Assembly (NCBI GenBank): GCA_037134755.1
Contig: JBAXLO010000093.1
Coordinates: 1 to 16,125 of the forward strand
Origin: JBAXLO01 sp037134755
GTDB taxonomy: Bacteria > Bacteroidota > Bacteroidia > Bacteroidales > JACABE01
DNA: 16,125 bases
Reading direction: 5' to 3'
Shown piece after piece: positions 1-7,118 of the stretch. Numbering within the stretch: the stretch's first letter is position 1; each line of letters opens with the position of its first letter. The notes beneath the pieces are model-generated. The model ran no database searches, was not told the DNA's origin, and worked only from the letters and a program-made list of their open reading frames with translations. The translations under genes and the position numbers were made by a program.

Positions 1-197
1 ATTTTAGCCTGTTCCAAAGCAGTTATTTTACCTATTTCGGCCATATAAGCTTCATCTAAACCGGTTAAATAAACTACCATACCATCTACATCAAAGGTAA
101 CACCGGGGTTAGCACTTTCTATGGTAGTTTTGTTTTCGATTAATAGTTTGATTAGCCAAACTATAAATTCATGTTTCGTTGATTTTGTCATCGACAT
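1..197 (-). CDS. Partial hypothetical protein, N-terminal part only
   Basis: An open frame on the minus strand starts at an ATG at 197 and runs off the left edge after about 65 codons. A second in-frame ATG two codons later (191) is an alternative start. The visible protein begins MSMTKSTKHEFIVWLIKLL and continues with a mixed polar and hydrophobic stretch ending in TALEQAK at the edge. I see no signal peptide, membrane segment or catalytic motif and do not recognise the family. It reads away from the peptidase gene at 607, so the two are divergent. The codon pattern looks coding and no stop interrupts it, but only a fragment is visible. Confidence 0.6.
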   Translation of the reverse strand, partial: MSMTKSTKHEFIVWLIKLLIENKTTIESANPGVTFDVDGMVVYLTGLDEAYMAEIGKITALEQAK

Positions 198-489
198 TGT
201 AATTAAAAAATTAATTTGTTTGAAAGTCGTTTTAAACCTTCAATAAACAGTCGGGAAAAACTCATAATTTTTAGCGGCAAAAATTTAAATGCTCCTTTTA
301 GAGGAGAAATTTTTATATTTTAGAAGAAAGGTTATCCAGAACCTTAAAAAATGCTCAGGTCTTTGACAAGAACTAATTTTTAAATGATGATTAATTATAA
401 TAATTCTGCAAACGTAATAAAAAAATCCCAGTCTTTTGCAAATAAAATGAATTATTTTTATAAAGATGGTATTTCTAAATATTTTTTAT
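198..489. other. Intergenic stretch with two small hairpins
   Basis: No gene is supported here. Two short perfect inverted repeats are visible: CTCCT/AGGAG at 292-306 with a 5-nt loop, and AAGGTT/AACCTT at 328-345 with a 6-nt loop. Neither is followed on the plus strand by a T tract. No convincing minus-strand -7 box is seen for the leftward gene. Otherwise it is unremarkable AT-rich spacer. Confidence 0.5.
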
Positions 490-497
490 TACTTTTG
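490..497 (+). promoter_or_regulatory. Predicted -7 box for the C10 peptidase gene
   Basis: TACTTTTG matches the Bacteroidota housekeeping -7 consensus TAnnTTTG. A start about 6-8 nt downstream would give a 5' leader of roughly 100 nt containing the structured element at 515-587. No good TTTG -33 box lies at the usual distance, so the call rests on the -7 box alone. Confidence 0.45.
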
Positions 498-514
498 TAC
501 TGCTTTAAATCACA

Positions 515-587
515 AAAAGACGTTAGCCCTCAGAAGCCAAGTTCCTACGTCTTTTAATAAATAAGAATCGCCTCCGGGAATTAGACG
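515..587 (+). promoter_or_regulatory. Structured 5' leader, possible cis-regulatory RNA
   Basis: The leader of the C10 peptidase gene has a perfect 9-bp stem, AAAAGACGT (515-523) with ACGTCTTTT (547-555), closing a 23-nt loop. The loop's 3' part AGTTCC (540-545) can pair with GGAATT (577-582), with one G-U, giving an H-type pseudoknot. AGACG (583-587) can also pair with CGTCT (548-552), competing with the first stem. Mutually exclusive pairings of this kind are typical of riboswitch-like leaders. I cannot match it to a known RNA family. The start codon is 20 nt downstream, so control of translation is more plausible than transcription termination, as no terminator follows. Confidence 0.45.
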
Positions 588-606
588 AAAATAAAAAATA
601 ATAAAA

Positions 607-3216
607 ATGAAAAATATTTACCTCCTTTTAATTGCAGTACTATTTTTTAATCATATTTCTTTTGCAAAAGAAGTTGATGTGATAACAGCTATGAATGTTG
701 CAAAGAATTTTTATTTACAAGAAAATACTATAAATAATACTGTCGATAAACAAAGTATAGTACTTACACTAAGTTATTCTTGTAAATTGAAATTAACACC
801 TTCTGCAACAAAAAACACAGAACAATATTTTTACTATGTCTTTAACGTAAATACAAATGATGGGTTTGTAATTATATCTGGTGATGATAATGTCAAACCA
901 ATATTAGGTTACTCTGATAAAAAGACATTTGAAGCCAATAATATTGCTCCATCTGTAGCAAAGTGGTTAGAAAGTTATAAAGAACAAATTCGGTTTGCAA
1001 TAGAACACAATATAATTGCAACAAAAGAAATAGCAAACGAATGGGTTAGTTTAGAAAGCTGTGTTCAAAACAACATTAATACAACTAAAACAACAAACGA
1101 TGTTAGTCCAATTATACAAACAAATTGGGATCAATCTCCTTATTATAATGATTTATGTCCAGGAGGTTCTGTAACTGGCTGTGTTGCTACCGCAATGGCA
1201 CAAGTAATGAAATTTTGGAACTATCCTGCAAATGGTTCAGGTTTTCATTCCTATAATCATTCTACTTATGGTACACTTGCCGCAAATTATGGAAGTACAA
1301 TATATCAATGGAATTCAATGCCAAATATTGTGACTAGTACAAATAATGCTGTTGCAACATTGATGTATCAATGCGGTGTAAGTGTTAATATGGGGTATAG
1401 CCCTCAGAGTAGTGGTGCTTATGTTATCTCTTCTACAAGTCCAATAGTAAATTGTACAGAATATGCATTAAAAACTTATTTCGGGTATCCAAATACTGTT
1501 CAAGGCCTGAAAAGATCAAGTTACACAGATCTTCAATGGAAAAATTTATTAAAAAATGAACTTAATAATGGTCGTCCTATAATATATGATGGACATGGAA
1601 CTGGTGGTGGACATTGTTTTGTCTGTGATGGGTATAATAGTAGTGATTATTTTCATTTTAATTGGGGATGGTCTGGTTCATATGATGGCTATTTTTTGAT
1701 TGACGCATTAAATCCAGGTGGTACTGGTACAGGTGGTGGAACGGGTGGCTATAATAGTTTTCAAGAAGCAGTAATTGGAATCACTCCTCCTGCATCTGCA
1801 TTAACATACAATTTAGATATTACTGTTAGTGTTAATGCAAGTTCCTCTAGTATAAATTATGGTTCTGCATTTTCTATCTCCACAAACATTACAAATATAG
1901 GCACAAATACTTTTACAGGTACTTATTGTGCTGCTGTATTTGATCAAAATGATAATTTTATTGATTATGTAGATTCAATTTCAGAACTAACAGGACTTCA
2001 GCCAAATTATACATATACTAATAATTTAGTATTTTCTAATACTGGCGACTTTGCATTATTACCTGGCAATTATAATGTTTACATTTATTACAAACCTACA
2101 GGAGGAGAATGGCAACAAATTCATGCTTCAGGTTTATTTACATGGGAACATGCTGCAATTTCTATAATAAATCCAAATACTATTGAAATGTATTCAAGTA
2201 TGAGTTTAACACCTGCAACTATTTATCAAGGTCAATCATTATCTGTAAATTTAAATCTAATTAATACAAATAGTGTAACATTTTATGGTCAATATAATGT
2301 TGCATTATATAAATTAGATGGTACATTTGTTGAAGATATTGGCACTATAAATGAGAATAATGGTTTACCTTATAACTATTACTATATATCACCATATCTT
2401 ACTTTTACTAACACAACATTAATGTCGAATCCTGGCACTTATCTTATAGCCGTTATTTTTAAATCAAGTTCAGCTACTAATTGGAGTCTTGTTGGATCAT
2501 CAAATTATCAAAATCCTATAAAGATAATAGTTCAAGCACCGCCATATTTACCTGATATTTATGAACCGAATGAGAATATTAATCAGTCGTATAATTTACC
2601 ATTAACTTATAATATGGATTTTGCCACTAAAAATACTACAGGCTCTAATTGTCATACAGTGACTGATAACGATTATTACAAAATAATTTTAGCTTCTGGC
2701 TATAATTATAATATTGGAGCACGTTTACAAGATTCATATAATAGTAATGATGGAAATACATATACCCTTGATGCACAATTTTCATATTCAACAGATGGCA
2801 CATCATGGTCTGGCACATATGATGATATTATGACAAATAATATCATTATAAATAATGGAGGTACAGTTTATTTTCATGTTACCCCATATTACTTAGGACA
2901 AACAGGAACATATTTACTTCAATTGGGTGTTCAAAGAATTTCTACTAATAATGTTGAAGAAAATCAACTTATAAATTCTATTAAAGTATTCCCAAACCCA
3001 TCAACAAACCAAGCAAATATTTGCTATCAACAACTTAAAGAAGAAGGAGAATTGCTGGTTTATAATATGTTTGGGCAAATGATATTTAAAGAAAAACTTA
3101 TAAAAGAATCATCAGCGATGAAATTTAATATTGAAAACTATAAAGCAGGACTTTATAAAGTAATTATTAAAGAAAATAGCATTATTAAAGGACAAGCAAG
3201 TTTAATTAAACAATAA
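607..3216 (+). CDS. Secreted C10 family (streptopain-like) cysteine peptidase with T9SS type A sorting domain
   Basis: Predicted secreted cysteine protease of 869 residues. Residues 1-20 form a Sec signal peptide ending in HISFA. Residues ~21-150 resemble the SpeB-type propeptide, with GFVIISGDD. The catalytic domain spans ~165-400: nucleophile Cys192 in VTGCVATAMAQ, His336 in GGGHCFVCDG, and FNWGWSG with Asn352-Trp353 near the active site, then a Gly/Thr-rich loop PGGTGTGGGTGG. Two beta-sandwich-like regions (~400-640) and a PPC-like region from ~650 (DIYEPNEN) follow. Residues ~790-869 are a T9SS type A sorting domain starting IKVFPNPS, with VYNMFGQ and GLYKVIIK. It is therefore probably exported by T9SS and cell-surface attached or released. 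Catalytic Cys and His are both present, so it looks active. Its leader is structured. The start follows an A-rich stretch and is fixed by the signal peptide. Substrate unknown. Confidence 0.93.
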   Translation: MKNIYLLLIAVLFFNHISFAKEVDVITAMNVAKNFYLQENTINNTVDKQSIVLTLSYSCKLKLTPSATKNTEQYFYYVFNVNTNDGFVIISGDDNVKPILGYSDKKTFEANNIAPSVAKWLESYKEQIRFAIEHNIIATKEIANEWVSLESCVQNNINTTKTTNDVSPIIQTNWDQSPYYNDLCPGGSVTGCVATAMAQVMKFWNYPANGSGFHSYNHSTYGTLAANYGSTIYQWNSMPNIVTSTNNAVATLMYQCGVSVNMGYSPQSSGAYVISSTSPIVNCTEYALKTYFGYPNTVQGLKRSSYTDLQWKNLLKNELNNGRPIIYDGHGTGGGHCFVCDGYNSSDYFHFNWGWSGSYDGYFLIDALNPGGTGTGGGTGGYNSFQEAVIGITPPASALTYNLDITVSVNASSSSINYGSAFSISTNITNIGTNTFTGTYCAAVFDQNDNFIDYVDSISELTGLQPNYTYTNNLVFSNTGDFALLPGNYNVYIYYKPTGGEWQQIHASGLFTWEHAAISIINPNTIEMYSSMSLTPATIYQGQSLSVNLNLINTNSVTFYGQYNVALYKLDGTFVEDIGTINENNGLPYNYYYISPYLTFTNTTLMSNPGTYLIAVIFKSSSATNWSLVGSSNYQNPIKIIVQAPPYLPDIYEPNENINQSYNLPLTYNMDFATKNTTGSNCHTVTDNDYYKIILASGYNYNIGARLQDSYNSNDGNTYTLDAQFSYSTDGTSWSGTYDDIMTNNIIINNGGTVYFHVTPYYLGQTGTYLLQLGVQRISTNNVEENQLINSIKVFPNPSTNQANICYQQLKEEGELLVYNMFGQMIFKEKLIKESSAMKFNIENYKAGLYKVIIKENSIIKGQASLIKQ

Positions 3217-3257
3217 ATAAAATTTTAAGTCACTAAATTGATAATACAATCAACTTT

Positions 3258-3704
3258 ATGAAACCAATAATTACATTCGAAAATGAGACTATATTATTAG
3301 ATTTAACAAATAATCTTGAAACTTTTATTTTAACAAATGAACGTGTTAGACATTCAAAAAAAAGTTGGGGTTTTAATGACATAACAAGTATTTTATTAAA
3401 AGAAATAACTTCTATTACTGTGCACTATAGTAGTTACATTATATTTATAATTTTAGCAATAATTTCAGGTTTATATACTATAATTACATTTATTAATAAA
3501 GGTGGTTATGATTTTATTTCTTATAGTTTAATTTTTACAGTCTTAATGATTATATTATTTTTTAGTACAAGAAGAAATAGTATAACAATTTGTGCTTCTA
3601 ATGGGAAAATAGATTATGACATTAAAGGATATAATAATTATAAATTAATTGAATTAATTGATACAATAGAATTAGCAATTAAAAAGGTTAATACTACATA
3701 TTAA
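3258..3704 (+). CDS. Small membrane protein, two TM helices within a possible PH-like domain
   Basis: 148 residues with no signal peptide. A soluble N-terminal part (~1-55; FILTNERVRHSKKSWGFNDI) is followed by two predicted membrane helices at ~58-80 and ~85-103, then a polar C-terminal part (NSITICASNGKIDYDIKGYNNY) ending in a helix. Beta-strand-like halves on either side of a helical hairpin recall small bacterial PH-like membrane proteins such as the DUF6232 type; this is a resemblance judged by eye only. It starts 41 nt after the peptidase stop on the same strand, so co-transcription is possible, but no functional link is evident. Confidence 0.7.
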   Translation: MKPIITFENETILLDLTNNLETFILTNERVRHSKKSWGFNDITSILLKEITSITVHYSSYIIFIILAIISGLYTIITFINKGGYDFISYSLIFTVLMIILFFSTRRNSITICASNGKIDYDIKGYNNYKLIELIDTIELAIKKVNTTY

Positions 3705-3707
3705 TAT

Positions 3708-3724
3708 ATAATAGTCACTATTAT
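3708..3724. repeat. Short perfect inverted repeat after the small membrane protein gene
   Basis: ATAATAGT and ACTATTAT form an 8-bp perfect inverted repeat around a single C, four bases after the stop codon at 3704. The one-base centre is too tight for a full hairpin. A T tract occurs only about 20 nt later, so it is at best a weak terminator. Confidence 0.35.
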
Positions 3725-3757
3725 GATAGTAAATGAAAGTAGTATTTTTTTCTCTTT

Positions 3758-3788
3758 TATATTTTAACCCGAGCTTTGGATATAATTA
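3758..3788. repeat. Palindromic dispersed repeat, copy 1 (degenerate)
   Basis: It begins TATATTTTAACCCGAGC and ends GGATATAATTA. It matches the copies at 3901-3933 and 4355-4387 in the left arm and core, in the same orientation. This is the least perfect copy, with a decayed right arm. Confidence 0.6.
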
Positions 3789-3793
3789 AAAAA

Positions 3794-3873
3794 AACGCTA
3801 AGACACTAAGAGCATAAAGAAACACAAAGAATAAAACCTTAGTGAAACTTGGTGTACTTAGTGTCTAAGTGTT
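3794..3873. repeat. Imperfect 80-bp palindrome of CTAAGACACTAAG type
   Basis: The 17-nt left arm AACGCTAAGACACTAAG (3794-3810) pairs with the right arm CTTAGTGTCTAAGTGTT (3857-3873) at 15 of 17 positions. The inner bases show weaker complementarity. The element is bracketed by palindromes at 3758-3788 and 3901-3933. It has the look of dispersed intergenic repeats built on AAGACACTAAG that I recall from environmental Bacteroidota; genome-wide copy number cannot be seen here. Confidence 0.65.
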
Positions 3874-3900
3874 AAAAAAGAGAATTATCTTTCTTCTTAT

Positions 3901-3933
3901 TATATTTAAACCCGAGCCTCAGTTGTAAATATA
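3901..3933. repeat. Palindromic dispersed repeat, copy 2
   Basis: A 33-nt quasi-palindrome with arms TATATTTA and TAAATATA and core AAACCCGAGCCTCAGTTG. It has the same orientation and length as copy 3 and lies just right of the 80-bp palindrome. Confidence 0.65.
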
Positions 3934-3952
3934 ATAATTCATAATTATTTAG

Positions 3953-3960
3953 TATCTTTG
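3953..3960 (+). promoter_or_regulatory. Predicted -7 box for the small overlapping reading frames
   Basis: TATCTTTG fits TAnnTTTG. It lies only a few bases before the open stretch that begins at 3962, so transcription would start at or inside that frame. The nearest TTG upstream (3923-3925) is about 27 nt away, too far for an ideal -33 box. Confidence 0.4.
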
Positions 3961-3961
3961 T

Positions 3962-4111
3962 AAAAAAATTACAAATAATCTGGAAGAAATTAAATCAGAT
4001 TTTGATGTTTACGGTTTGAGAACTGATACAAATATATGGGAAGAATTTATTATTGGAGAAGATTACGAAGCATTTTTAATTACAAAAATAAGTAAACAAA
4101 TTACATTATGA
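3962..4111 (+). pseudogene. Remnant or non-canonically started small ORF
   Basis: This frame reads KKITNNLEEIKSDFDVYGLR, then a stretch with WEEFIIGEDYEAFLI, and ends QITL with TGA at 4109-4111. It has convincing amino-acid composition over about 49 codons but no ATG, GTG or TTG start; the only non-standard choices are ATT (3968) and CTG (3980). An in-frame TAG at 3950 closes it on the left. Its stop overlaps the next ATG (ATGA), as in translationally coupled pairs. It is either a gene that lost its start, perhaps through the repeat insertions immediately upstream, or one using a rare start. Family not recognised. Confidence 0.45.
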
Positions 4112-4263
4112 CAACTATAGATGAATTAAATCAATCAAAAATACCGGTTATTGTTTTTGATAAAAACTTAGAACAATTTAGAGACAAAGTTTTATTTCCT
4201 GAAAAACTAGCTAAAGCAAAAGAAATTATAGCTAAAATAGGGCTACCAAAAAAAGGAAAGTAA
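4108..4263 (+). CDS. Hypothetical 51-residue protein
   Basis: A small basic, soluble protein: MTTIDELNQSKIPVIVFDK, then a charged segment with FRDKVLFPEKLAKAKE, ending GLPKKGK. The start ATG overlaps the previous frame's stop by ATGA, which suggests translational coupling. The two-gene layout of tiny soluble proteins resembles toxin-antitoxin or small regulatory pairs, but no toxin fold or DNA-binding motif is recognisable, so no function is assigned. The clean start, stop and codon pattern favour a real gene. Confidence 0.55.
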   Translation: MTTIDELNQSKIPVIVFDKNLEQFRDKVLFPEKLAKAKEIIAKIGLPKKGK

Positions 4264-4354
4264 AACCCCTTGCCTATATATTGAAGGTAGAGCCCTTTGT
4301 CTTATTTAACTAGGCTTCACTCGCTTTCCTCCAATCTATCGTTGTCTTTGAATT

Positions 4355-4387
4355 TATATTTAAACCTTGTCTTCGGTTATAAATATA
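4355..4387. repeat. Palindromic dispersed repeat, copy 3
   Basis: A 33-nt element with arms TATATTTAAACC and GGTTATAAATATA, which pair over 12 bp with one bulge around the loop TTGTCTTC. Same orientation and length as copy 2 at 3901-3933. Confidence 0.65.
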
Positions 4388-4420
4388 ATCATCATCATAA
4401 ATAATAACATCTTGATAAAT

Positions 4421-4462
4421 AACAAAGAGCGGCAACCAAATAAATGGCAGCAGCTCTTTGTT
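4421..4462. terminator. Terminator-like hairpin between convergent genes
   Basis: AACAAAGAGC (4421-4430) and GCTCTTTGTT (4453-4462) form a perfect 10-bp stem around a 22-nt loop. On the plus strand it is followed by TTTTAT, so it best serves the small plus-strand genes. On the minus strand (fabI side) the trailing sequence is only moderately T-rich. Confidence 0.5.
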
Positions 4463-4470
4463 TTATAACT

Positions 4471-4506
4471 TCAAGTACTTTAAGTATTGCAAGTACTCCA
4501 AGTACT
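4471..4506. repeat. 9-bp tandem repeat, four units
   Basis: Four consecutive 9-mers, TCAAGTACT, TTAAGTATT, GCAAGTACT and CCAAGTACT, lie immediately past the fabI stop. Each contains the palindromic core AAGTACT(T). It falls in the 3' untranslated region of fabI. Confidence 0.75.
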
Positions 4507-4512
4507 TCTTCC

Positions 4513-5355
4513 TTAATCTATTTTATCGCAATCGCATTCGTCAAAACTTTTATTATACTGATGCATTGCGCGTTCGCTCATACCCATGCTTGAGAATCCA
4601 CCATCATGATACAGATTTTGCATCGTAACTTTACGTGTAAGGTCAGAGAAAAGAGTAATGCAATAGTTAGCACATTCTTCGGCAGTTGCATTACCAAGGG
4701 GTGACATCCTTTCGGTGAAGTCCATCAAACCATTAATACCTTTAACACCACTACCTGCCGTGGTTAGCGTAGGCGACTGCGATATGGTATTGACCCTTAT
4801 GTGTTTCTCGCGTCCATAAATATAACCGAAACTACGGGCAATAGACTCTAAAGCAGCCTTAGCATCAGCCATATCATTATATTCGAACAAGGTACGCTGA
4901 GCAGCAATATACGAAAGCGCAACTATCGAACCCCACTCGTTAACGGCATCCATCTTCTTAGCAACCTGCATAACCTTATGGAAAGAGATAGCTGAGATAT
5001 CCAATGTTTTATGAAGATAATCATAATCAATATCATCATAAGGACGCTTTTTGCGAACGTTCAATGACATGCCGATTGAATGTAGAACGAAATCAATTTT
5101 GCCTCCAAACTTCTCCATTGCCATAGCAAATAGATTCTCAATATCTTTAACATTGGTAGCATCGGCTGGAACAACGATGGTATTGCACTTAGCAGCCAAC
5201 TCGTCAATTTCGCCCAAACGCATTGATACAGGAGTGTTTGTCAATACAAACTCAGCTCCTTGCTCATAAGCCTTTTCTGCTACTTTCCATGCTATCGACA
5301 TCTCGTTTAAAGCACCAAAGATAATCCCTTTCTTTCCCTCTAATAAATTATTCAT
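4513..5355 (-). CDS. fabI: Enoyl-[acyl-carrier-protein] reductase (NADH), FabI type
   Basis: Catalyses the last, NADH-dependent reduction in each round of type II fatty-acid elongation, in the cytoplasm. The 280-residue SDR-fold protein shows the FabI hallmarks: an N-terminal nucleotide-binding loop of the divergent type (GALNEMSIAW, 14-23), the LHSIGMS strand (91-97), Tyr149 in ALSYIAA, and the Tyr159/Lys166 pair in EYNDMADAK, equivalent to Tyr146, Tyr156 and Lys163 of the E. coli enzyme. SQSPTLTTAGSG (192-203) is the substrate-binding loop region. The C-terminal tail is rich in Cys and Asp. Its GC content looks higher than its neighbours', consistent with high expression. It lies 38 nt downstream of recN on the same strand and has a -7-like box just before its start. 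Confidence 0.95.
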   Translation of the reverse strand: MNNLLEGKKGIIFGALNEMSIAWKVAEKAYEQGAEFVLTNTPVSMRLGEIDELAAKCNTIVVPADATNVKDIENLFAMAMEKFGGKIDFVLHSIGMSLNVRKKRPYDDIDYDYLHKTLDISAISFHKVMQVAKKMDAVNEWGSIVALSYIAAQRTLFEYNDMADAKAALESIARSFGYIYGREKHIRVNTISQSPTLTTAGSGVKGINGLMDFTERMSPLGNATAEECANYCITLFSDLTRKVTMQNLYHDGGFSSMGMSERAMHQYNKSFDECDCDKID

Positions 5356-5365
5356 GTTGTGGTTT

Positions 5366-5373
5366 CAAATTTA
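5366..5373 (-). promoter_or_regulatory. Predicted -7 box for fabI
   Basis: On the minus strand this reads TAAATTTG, a full match to TAnnTTTG. Its last base is 11 nt upstream of the fabI ATG, so the 5' untranslated leader would be only a few nucleotides long. No -33 TTG is at the usual spacing. Confidence 0.4.
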
Positions 5374-5393
5374 TAATCATTATTTTAAATTTC

Positions 5394-7046
5394 TTATTTC
5401 ATCAATTCTTTTGCAGTAGCCAATGCAGCACTGCTTACATCTTCATTACTCAATAACTTAGCAATCTCTTCAACTCTTTCATCATTTGTTAATTTCTTTA
5501 TAGTAGATTGTGTACGTTTGCCATCCGAAAACTTTGAAACAAAGTAATGCTGAGAGGCTTTGGCAGCAATCTGAGGCAAATGCGTAATTGAAATTATCTG
5601 CATCCCCTCCCCCATCTTCTGCATTATCTTTCCTACTTTCCCCGCAATATCTCCTGACACTCCACTATCAATCTCATCAAATATAACAGTCGGTAAAATA
5701 TTTTGTTTAGAAATGACTGATTTAATTGCAAGCATCAACCTCGAAAGCTCACCTCCTGATATAACTTTGGACAATTCGCGAAACTCTCCTCCCTTGTTTG
5801 CATTAAATAAGAAAAGGATGCTATTTCTACCTGATGCATTGAAATCATCGTTGTCAGATAAGTCAATCTTAATACGCGCATCATGCATTGCTAGTTCTGA
5901 TAATATATCAGTTATATCCTTTTCGAGCTTAGGGATAGCTTGTCTTCTTTTCTTAGAAATAGTATCAGCTAAAACTTTAATCTTATCAAAATATACAGCC
6001 AACGATTTCTCTATTTCTTTAATCTTATCATCTAAATTGGAGAAGTGCAATAACTCATCCGATATCTGATCCCTAACCTTTATTAACTCTTCAATTGTAT
6101 TGATGTTATGCTTCTTTTCCAAACGATAGATAAGATCCAACCGCTGTTTTATTTCTTCTAGTTTTGATGGGTCAGATAAAATTTTTTGCTCTATAGTTTC
6201 AGCCTCATTCGATATATCTTTCAATTCAATAACACATGAATTCATTCGCTCATGCAATTCCTTAATCTGAGGATGATAATTAGAAATTCGAAGTAGAGTA
6301 TTATTTATATCAGTAAGTTGTGATAAAAGATTGAATTCAGAGGTAGATAAGGTGAATATAGTTTTATTAAGACCTGTTTTGATATCCTCTGCATTATTCA
6401 ATATCTCCAGTTCCTGTTCATTCTCATCCTGTTCATTCTCTTTTAAAGAAGCAGCTTCAAGTTCGTTAAATAAAAACTGAATATAATCCTGTCTGGCAGT
6501 ATTCTCTTGCCCTTTTTCTTTAAGTTCTTTAAGCTGATTCTTTAGTTTTTGATAAGAAAGAAAATCTTTTTGGAAAGAAGATAAAACTTCAGCATTTCCG
6601 GCATAGTTATCAAGAACAGTCATCTGGAAATCCGAATTATTCAAAGTAAGGGTAGTATGTTGAGAATGGATATCCACAAGCTTATCACCTATAACCTTCA
6701 ATAAATTTAAGTTAACAGGAGTATCATTAATGAAAGCTCTTGATTTGCCATTAGGTGAAATCTCCCTTCTTAAAATGCATTGACCATCATAATCAAGTTC
6801 ATTATCCTTAAAGAACTCTTCAACATTAAGTTTTTTAATATCAAACGTTCCTTCAATAATACATTTCTTTTCTTTATTAAGTAATACTGCATTATCAGCC
6901 CTTTGACCTAGTATTAAAGATAAAGCACCTATAATAATTGATTTACCGGCACCCGTTTCGCCGGTTATTGCAGAAAAGCCATTTGAGAAATCAATATTTA
7001 ACTCCTCAATCAGCGCATAGTTTTGTATAAATAAATGCAATAACAT
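5394..7046 (-). CDS. recN: DNA repair protein RecN
   Basis: SMC-like ATPase that helps organise broken DNA ends for recombinational repair. At 550 residues it is of normal RecN length. The N-terminal Walker A is GETGAGKS (29-36), in the RecN-typical context FSNGFSAITGETGAGKS. The middle (~160-390) is charged and heptad-like, as expected for the coiled-coil arms. The ABC signature is SGGELSRLM (430-438), and Walker B is TVIFDEIDSG with Asp457-Glu458. A late SITHLPQIAAKA supplies the switch-histidine region. The gene follows porD after 72 nt and precedes fabI, in the arrangement coaBC-porD-recN common in Bacteroidota. A -7 box at 7087-7094 suggests it also has its own promoter. Confidence 0.96.
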   Translation of the reverse strand: MLLHLFIQNYALIEELNIDFSNGFSAITGETGAGKSIIIGALSLILGQRADNAVLLNKEKKCIIEGTFDIKKLNVEEFFKDNELDYDGQCILRREISPNGKSRAFINDTPVNLNLLKVIGDKLVDIHSQHTTLTLNNSDFQMTVLDNYAGNAEVLSSFQKDFLSYQKLKNQLKELKEKGQENTARQDYIQFLFNELEAASLKENEQDENEQELEILNNAEDIKTGLNKTIFTLSTSEFNLLSQLTDINNTLLRISNYHPQIKELHERMNSCVIELKDISNEAETIEQKILSDPSKLEEIKQRLDLIYRLEKKHNINTIEELIKVRDQISDELLHFSNLDDKIKEIEKSLAVYFDKIKVLADTISKKRRQAIPKLEKDITDILSELAMHDARIKIDLSDNDDFNASGRNSILFLFNANKGGEFRELSKVISGGELSRLMLAIKSVISKQNILPTVIFDEIDSGVSGDIAGKVGKIMQKMGEGMQIISITHLPQIAAKASQHYFVSKFSDGKRTQSTIKKLTNDERVEEIAKLLSNEDVSSAALATAKELMK

Positions 7047-7086
7047 ATTGTGTCATTTTAAGAAAACAACCTTAAGAATAAAAAAG

Positions 7087-7094
7087 CAAATGTA
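7087..7094 (-). promoter_or_regulatory. Predicted -7 box for recN
   Basis: The minus strand reads TACATTTG here, matching TAnnTTTG, about 40 nt before the recN start and inside the porD-recN gap. No clear -33 box is visible. Confidence 0.4.
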
Positions 7095-7118
7095 GGTAAA
7101 ATTAATAATGTAAAGAAA

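Noticed and set aside
515..587. Cyclic di-GMP (GEMM-type) riboswitch, suggested by the GCCTCCGGG stretch
   Set aside because: Only that short string resembles the motif; the paired helices and other conserved positions of the GEMM aptamer are missing.
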